Source: Phycisphaerales bacterium (GTDB lineage Bacteria > Planctomycetota > Phycisphaerae > Tepidisphaerales > Tepidisphaeraceae). From it: a DNA stretch of 6,071 nucleotides. The notes beneath the pieces were generated by a model. It did not search any database and was not told the origin of the DNA. It saw nothing but the letters and a program-made list of their open reading frames with translations. Where the stretch lies: the NCBI GenBank assembly GCA_028288945.1, contig JAQGHH010000514.1, positions 1 to 6,071 of the forward strand. The letters run 5' to 3'. The translations under genes were made by a program, and so were the position numbers. Of this stretch, positions 5,643-6,071 are shown piece after piece. Every line of letters begins with the position of its first letter. Position 1 is the first letter of the stretch.

Positions 5643-6071
5643 TCGGTTGCGAGATTCCAGTCTGAGACATTGCCGACTGGTTGCCGGCAGCCTGCGGGTA
5701 GGGGGTAGTGGCCGCATTTCGCTTGGGGACGTTTTTGCATTCACGATTGCCCAGACGGCCCTGTTCGTGTGCGTCTGTTTTTGCGGCGCGGCGGAAGCTC
5801 CTCAAGGTTCGCAAACGACCGCGGGGGATCATTGGTCATACCAGCCGATCGTGCGGCCGCCGCTACCTGCGACAAGCGGGGACAAATGGGCCCGCACGCC
5901 TGTCGATGCCTTCCTGCTGGCAAAATTGAAGCAGCAGGGATTGAAGCCTTCGCCTTCAGCGGATCGGCGCACACTGATCCGGCGACTGACTTACGACCTC
6001 ATCGGTCTCCCCCCTTCGCCGGAAGAGGTAGCACAGTTCATCGCCGACCCAGACCCGAACGCCTACGAAAA
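5632..6071 (+). CDS. Secreted PSCyt2/DUF1549 domain protein, 3' end outside window
   Basis: Frame 1 is open from the TAG at 5608-5610 to the window edge, giving 146 complete codons. From residue 67 the sequence is the start of a DUF1549 (PSCyt2) domain: HWSYQPIVRPPLP, then ARTPVDAFLLAKLKQQGLKPSP and DRRTLIRRLTYDLIGLPPSPEE. Family members usually continue into DUF1553 (PSD1) and are exported; their biochemical function is not established and they are very numerous in Planctomycetes. Residues about 31-56 form a hydrophobic stretch (VFAFTIAQTALFVCVCFC) after a basic start and end in AEA, which fits a Sec signal peptide. Only about ten residues separate it from the domain, so the N-terminal PSCyt1 haem module (CxxCH) found in many relatives is absent. 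ATG 5632 is the only in-frame ATG after the stop; its nearest purine-rich site (GGGAG, 5610-5614) is 17 bases away, so TTG 5647 is an alternative. The 5' end is 54 bases from the divergent gene. Confidence 0.85.
   Translation, partial: MPDNRLRDSSLRHCRLVAGSLRVGGSGRISLGDVFAFTIAQTALFVCVCFCGAAEAPQGSQTTAGDHWSYQPIVRPPLPATSGDKWARTPVDAFLLAKLKQQGLKPSPSADRRTLIRRLTYDLIGLPPSPEEVAQFIADPDPNAYE

Noticed and set aside
5578..5832. 85-codon N-terminal extension of the enolase-superfamily gene
   Set aside because: Low similarity to expected family N-termini, Arg-rich, overlaps the divergent gene's start, and a TTG with a good ribosome site sits exactly where homologues begin.

Overview
The window looks like part of a chromosome from a GC-rich planctomycete (phylum Planctomycetota). 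Three things point there. The gene entering at the right edge encodes a secreted PSCyt2/DUF1549-type protein, a family greatly expanded in Planctomycetes. The spacer after the aconitase gene holds two strong palindromes of a kind I recall as dispersed repeats in planctomycete genomes. The proteins are otherwise ordinary GC-rich bacterial housekeeping types. The genus cannot be told from this sequence.

Layout. Positions 1-2508 (+) are the 3' nine-tenths of an aconitase gene (AcnA/IRP type) that is open at the left edge. Positions 2509-2709 are a 201-base non-coding spacer between convergent genes. It holds a 26-bp near-perfect inverted repeat (2514-2575) and a second hairpin (2641-2681) that can serve as terminator on either strand. 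Three genes follow on the minus strand: a small PilZ-domain protein (3144-2710), an NAD-type isocitrate dehydrogenase (4344-3334), and a mandelate racemase/muconate lactonizing (enolase superfamily) enzyme of the hydroxyproline-betaine epimerase / cis-3-hydroxyproline dehydratase type, which I start at a TTG codon (5577-4474). A PSCyt2/DUF1549 protein starts divergently at 5632 (+) and runs off the right edge. No gap between genes exceeds about 200 bases. I saw no tRNA, rRNA, CRISPR array, insertion sequence or attachment site.

How the genes relate. Aconitase (citrate to isocitrate) and isocitrate dehydrogenase (isocitrate to 2-oxoglutarate) are consecutive TCA-cycle steps. They lie about 0.8 kb apart on opposite strands with only the PilZ gene between them. 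The enolase-superfamily enzyme may belong to hydroxyproline or betaine catabolism, pathways that can end in 2-oxoglutarate; any link to the neighbouring dehydrogenase is inference. The PilZ protein is a likely c-di-GMP receptor with no visible metabolic link. I see no convincing evidence of a wholly new system. The points most worth a second look are the two stacked palindromes, the acidic insertion in the aconitase linker, the TTG-started enolase-superfamily gene packed head-to-head with the PSCyt2 gene, and the cysteine-rich PilZ protein.
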